Shown here: piece by piece, positions 6,992 through 8,367 of the stretch
Position numbering within the stretch: position 1 is the first letter of the stretch
How the letters are laid out: the number at the start of each line of letters is the position of its first letter
From: an uncultured Asticcacaulis sp.
GTDB lineage: Bacteria; Pseudomonadota; Alphaproteobacteria; Caulobacterales; Caulobacteraceae
Reading direction: 5' to 3'
Length of the DNA: 8,367 nt
Assembly: GCA_946480125.1 (NCBI GenBank)
Contig: CAMLIY010000135.1
Span: 1 to 8,367 of the forward strand
Position numbers and translations under genes: made by a program
Notes under the pieces: model-generated
What the model saw: only the letters and a program-made list of their open reading frames with translations
Database searches by the model: none
Told to the model about the DNA's origin: nothing

Positions 6992-6998
6992 CACGCAT

Positions 6999-7751
6999 AT
7001 GAAAATCGCACTCATCACCGGCGGCAGCCGCGGTCTCGGCCGCAATATGGCCCATCACTTAGCCGCCAAAGGCACGGATATCCTCTTCACCTACCATACG
7101 CGCAAGGATGAAGCCGACCGCCTGATCGAGGAACTGAAACTGATGGGCCGCAAGGCTGTGGCCTTGCAACTCGATACCGGCGCATCGGCCACATTCCCGG
7201 CTTTCGTGGCGCAGGTGAAAGACACGCTGAAAACCGAGTGGAACCGTGACGACTTCGACTTCCTGATCAACAATGCCGGCATGGCGCTCTATGCCCCCTT
7301 CGCAGAGGTCACCGAAGCGCAGTTTGACGGCATCATCAATGTCCACTTCAAGGGCGTGGTCTTCCTGACACAGGCCCTGTTGCCACTGATCAGGGATGGC
7401 GGCCGGATCATCAACCTGTCATCGGGCCTGGCGCGTTTTGCCTATCCCGGCTCGTCGGTCTATGGCGCCACCAAGGCCGCGATCGACACCCTCACCCGCT
7501 ATATGGCGCTCGAACTCGGTCCGCGCCGCATCACCGTCAATTCGGTGGCGCCGGGCGCCATAGAGACCGATTTCGGCGGGGGTCATGTCCGTGACACACC
7601 AGACCTGAATGCCATGATCGCCAGCCGCACACCCTTGGGCCGCGTTGGTTTGCCGGATGATATTGGTGGGGTGGTATCCCTGCTGCTGTCGGACGAGGCC
7701 GGCTGGATCAATGGCCAGCGTATCGAAGTCGCTGGCGGCATCCATGCTTAG
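6999..7751 (+). CDS. Short-chain dehydrogenase/reductase (classical SDR)
   Basis: A 250-residue cytosolic NAD(P)H-dependent oxidoreductase with a Rossmann fold. The cofactor motif TGGSRGLG is at residues 7-14, NNAG at 91-94, and the catalytic set is Asn115, Ser142, Tyr155 and Lys159 (YGATK). The C-terminal GWINGQRIEVAGGIHA is typical of classical SDRs. Arg11 in the glycine motif and the basic HTRK after the second strand (33-36) favour NADP(H) over NAD(H). All key residues are present, so it should be active. The substrate cannot be assigned: this family includes FabG-like, sugar and xenobiotic reductases. The start is fixed by AAGGAG 7 nt upstream. Divergence from the LysR-type gene and the shared palindromic gap suggest that regulator controls it. 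It ends convergent to rimM, with a foldback repeat between them. Confidence 0.94.
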   Translation: MKIALITGGSRGLGRNMAHHLAAKGTDILFTYHTRKDEADRLIEELKLMGRKAVALQLDTGASATFPAFVAQVKDTLKTEWNRDDFDFLINNAGMALYAPFAEVTEAQFDGIINVHFKGVVFLTQALLPLIRDGGRIINLSSGLARFAYPGSSVYGATKAAIDTLTRYMALELGPRRITVNSVAPGAIETDFGGGHVRDTPDLNAMIASRTPLGRVGLPDDIGGVVSLLLSDEAGWINGQRIEVAGGIHA

Positions 7752-7771
7752 ATAACAAACCGGTATGTTCA

Positions 7772-7889
7772 TCCTTCGCCCTCCCCGTTTACGGGGAAGG
7801 GGGAGCGCGAAGCGGTGGGCGGGGCATTACCGCCGGTGGAATGGCCCCTTCCGTCACGGCGCAAGCGCCGCGCCACCTTCCCCATAAGA
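7772..7889. repeat. GC-rich foldback intergenic repeat element
   Basis: The 146-nt gap between the convergent reductase and rimM genes (7752-7897) is almost filled by nested inverted repeats. CCCCG (7783-7787) pairs with CGGGG (7792-7796) around TTTA, flanked by CTTCGC (7774-7779) with GCGAAG (7807-7812). A middle stem pairs GGGGCATT with AATGGCCCC (about 7821-7848, one bulge). CGGCGC (7857-7862) pairs with GCGCCG (7865-7870) around AA. The outer GGGGAAGG (7793-7800) can also pair with CCTTCCCC (7876-7883). This layout resembles dispersed palindromic elements I recall from Caulobacterales intergenic regions. It may act as a two-way transcription stop between the convergent genes, though no clear U-tract is seen. 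Limits are approximate. Confidence 0.65.
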
Positions 7890-7897
7890 TTTATGTT

Positions 7898-8367
7898 CTA
7901 AATACCGCTGAGGTCGACCACGATGCGCTTGGCGTCGAGATCGACCTCCGGCACGTTCTCGTCCGTGAACAGCAGGTAAAAGCTGGGGCCTTCCAGCGGC
8001 TTGATATCGAGCAGATCGCCGGCCCCGAAATTATCGACATTCATCACCCGGCCGACCTCGTTGCCGGCGGCATCGAACGCCTTCATGCCGATCAGGTCGG
8101 AAATGTAGTATTCGCCTTCTTCTGCCTCCGGCAGTTCGGCGCGGTCGATATAGAGCTTCAGACCCTTGATCTTGTCGGCGGCGGTGCGATCCGGCACGCC
8201 CTCGGCCTTGACGATCAGCGTGCCCTTGTGCTCGCGCGCCTTGGTGATGACCAGGGCCGGCTCGCCTTTTTCATTGAGCAGGGGGCTGTATTCCAGCACA
8301 CTGAACGGGTCATCCATAAAGCTCAGCAGCTTGAATTCGCCTTGCAGGCCATTGGCGGCGCTTACCT
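7898..8367 (-). CDS. rimM: Ribosome maturation factor RimM (partial, N-terminus cut by window)
   Basis: RimM binds ribosomal protein S19 and helps assemble the 30S subunit head and process 16S rRNA. The frame is open to the right edge, giving about 155 visible residues; the true start lies beyond 8367, probably only a few residues away. The N-terminal beta-barrel is seen in ANGLQGEFKLLSFMDDP, PLLNEKGEPALVI and TAADKIKGLKLYIDRAELPE. The C-terminal PRC-barrel begins near EYYISDLIGMKAF and runs through GRVMNVDNFGAGDLLDIK, with the closing VPEVDLDAKRIVVD. The family's usual A-H-G-x-x-G-E motif reads A-N-G-L-Q-G-E, so the histidine is asparagine. An ATG at 8315-8317 is internal, not the start. The gene usually downstream, trmD, is absent: a repeat and a convergent reductase gene follow instead. 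Confidence 0.93.
   Translation of the reverse strand, partial: VSAANGLQGEFKLLSFMDDPFSVLEYSPLLNEKGEPALVITKAREHKGTLIVKAEGVPDRTAADKIKGLKLYIDRAELPEAEEGEYYISDLIGMKAFDAAGNEVGRVMNVDNFGAGDLLDIKPLEGPSFYLLFTDENVPEVDLDAKRIVVDLSGI

Noticed and set aside
6972..6998. Reductase start at 6972, adding nine residues
   Set aside because: The added residues precede the beta strand leading to TGGSRGLG without a match to the family, and AAGGAG is placed exactly for the ATG at 6999.
7772..7889. CRISPR array or small structured RNA gene
   Set aside because: There are no regularly spaced direct repeats with unique spacers, and no promoter or known RNA family could be recognised; the stems fit an intergenic foldback repeat better.
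7898..8317. RimM as a short 139-residue protein starting at ATG 8315-8317
   Set aside because: The frame stays open upstream and encodes the conserved RimM N-terminal G-x-x-G-E-F strand, so the gene is cut by the window and not short.

Overview
The window looks like a chromosomal segment of an alphaproteobacterium, most likely from the Caulobacterales (an Asticcacaulis- or Caulobacter-like organism). This rests on three things. Most genes are GC-rich. The gene order trpF-trpB-trpA-accD is typical of alphaproteobacteria. A GC-rich foldback intergenic repeat of a style common in these genomes lies near the right end. The genus is inferred from gene order and protein character; I have no search result to support it.

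Positions 1-3855 (minus strand) hold a tryptophan/fatty-acid operon read right to left: trpF (phosphoribosylanthranilate isomerase), a 153-nt gap with alternative hairpins, trpB and trpA (the two tryptophan synthase subunits, joined by an ATGA overlap), then accD (carboxyltransferase beta subunit of acetyl-CoA carboxylase). accD runs off the left edge a few residues before its expected end. TrpF, TrpB and TrpA catalyse the last steps of tryptophan synthesis; AccD starts fatty-acid synthesis and is probably co-transcribed.

Positions 3856-5959 hold a carbohydrate module. A 130-nt AT-rich divergent promoter region separates trpF from a glucokinase-family gene on the plus strand. That gene meets a LacI-family regulator tail to tail, 6 nt apart. 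The glucokinase homologue keeps the sugar-binding and catalytic residues but has lost several glycine-rich ATP-binding motifs, which is the most unusual protein-level signal here.

Positions 6007-7751 hold a LysR-type regulator (CrgA-like) and a divergently transcribed short-chain dehydrogenase/reductase. The 95-nt gap between them carries two clear inverted repeats that fit the LysR T-N11-A rule, so this looks like a regulator-target pair.

Positions 7752-7897 hold a compact GC-rich foldback element between convergent genes. Positions 7898-8367 hold most of rimM (16S rRNA processing protein) on the minus strand, cut at its N-terminus by the window edge.

I see no tRNA, rRNA, CRISPR array, insertion sequence, phage or defence module. 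This is mostly ordinary housekeeping and metabolic DNA with a few features worth checking. I do not see a clear undescribed multi-gene system.
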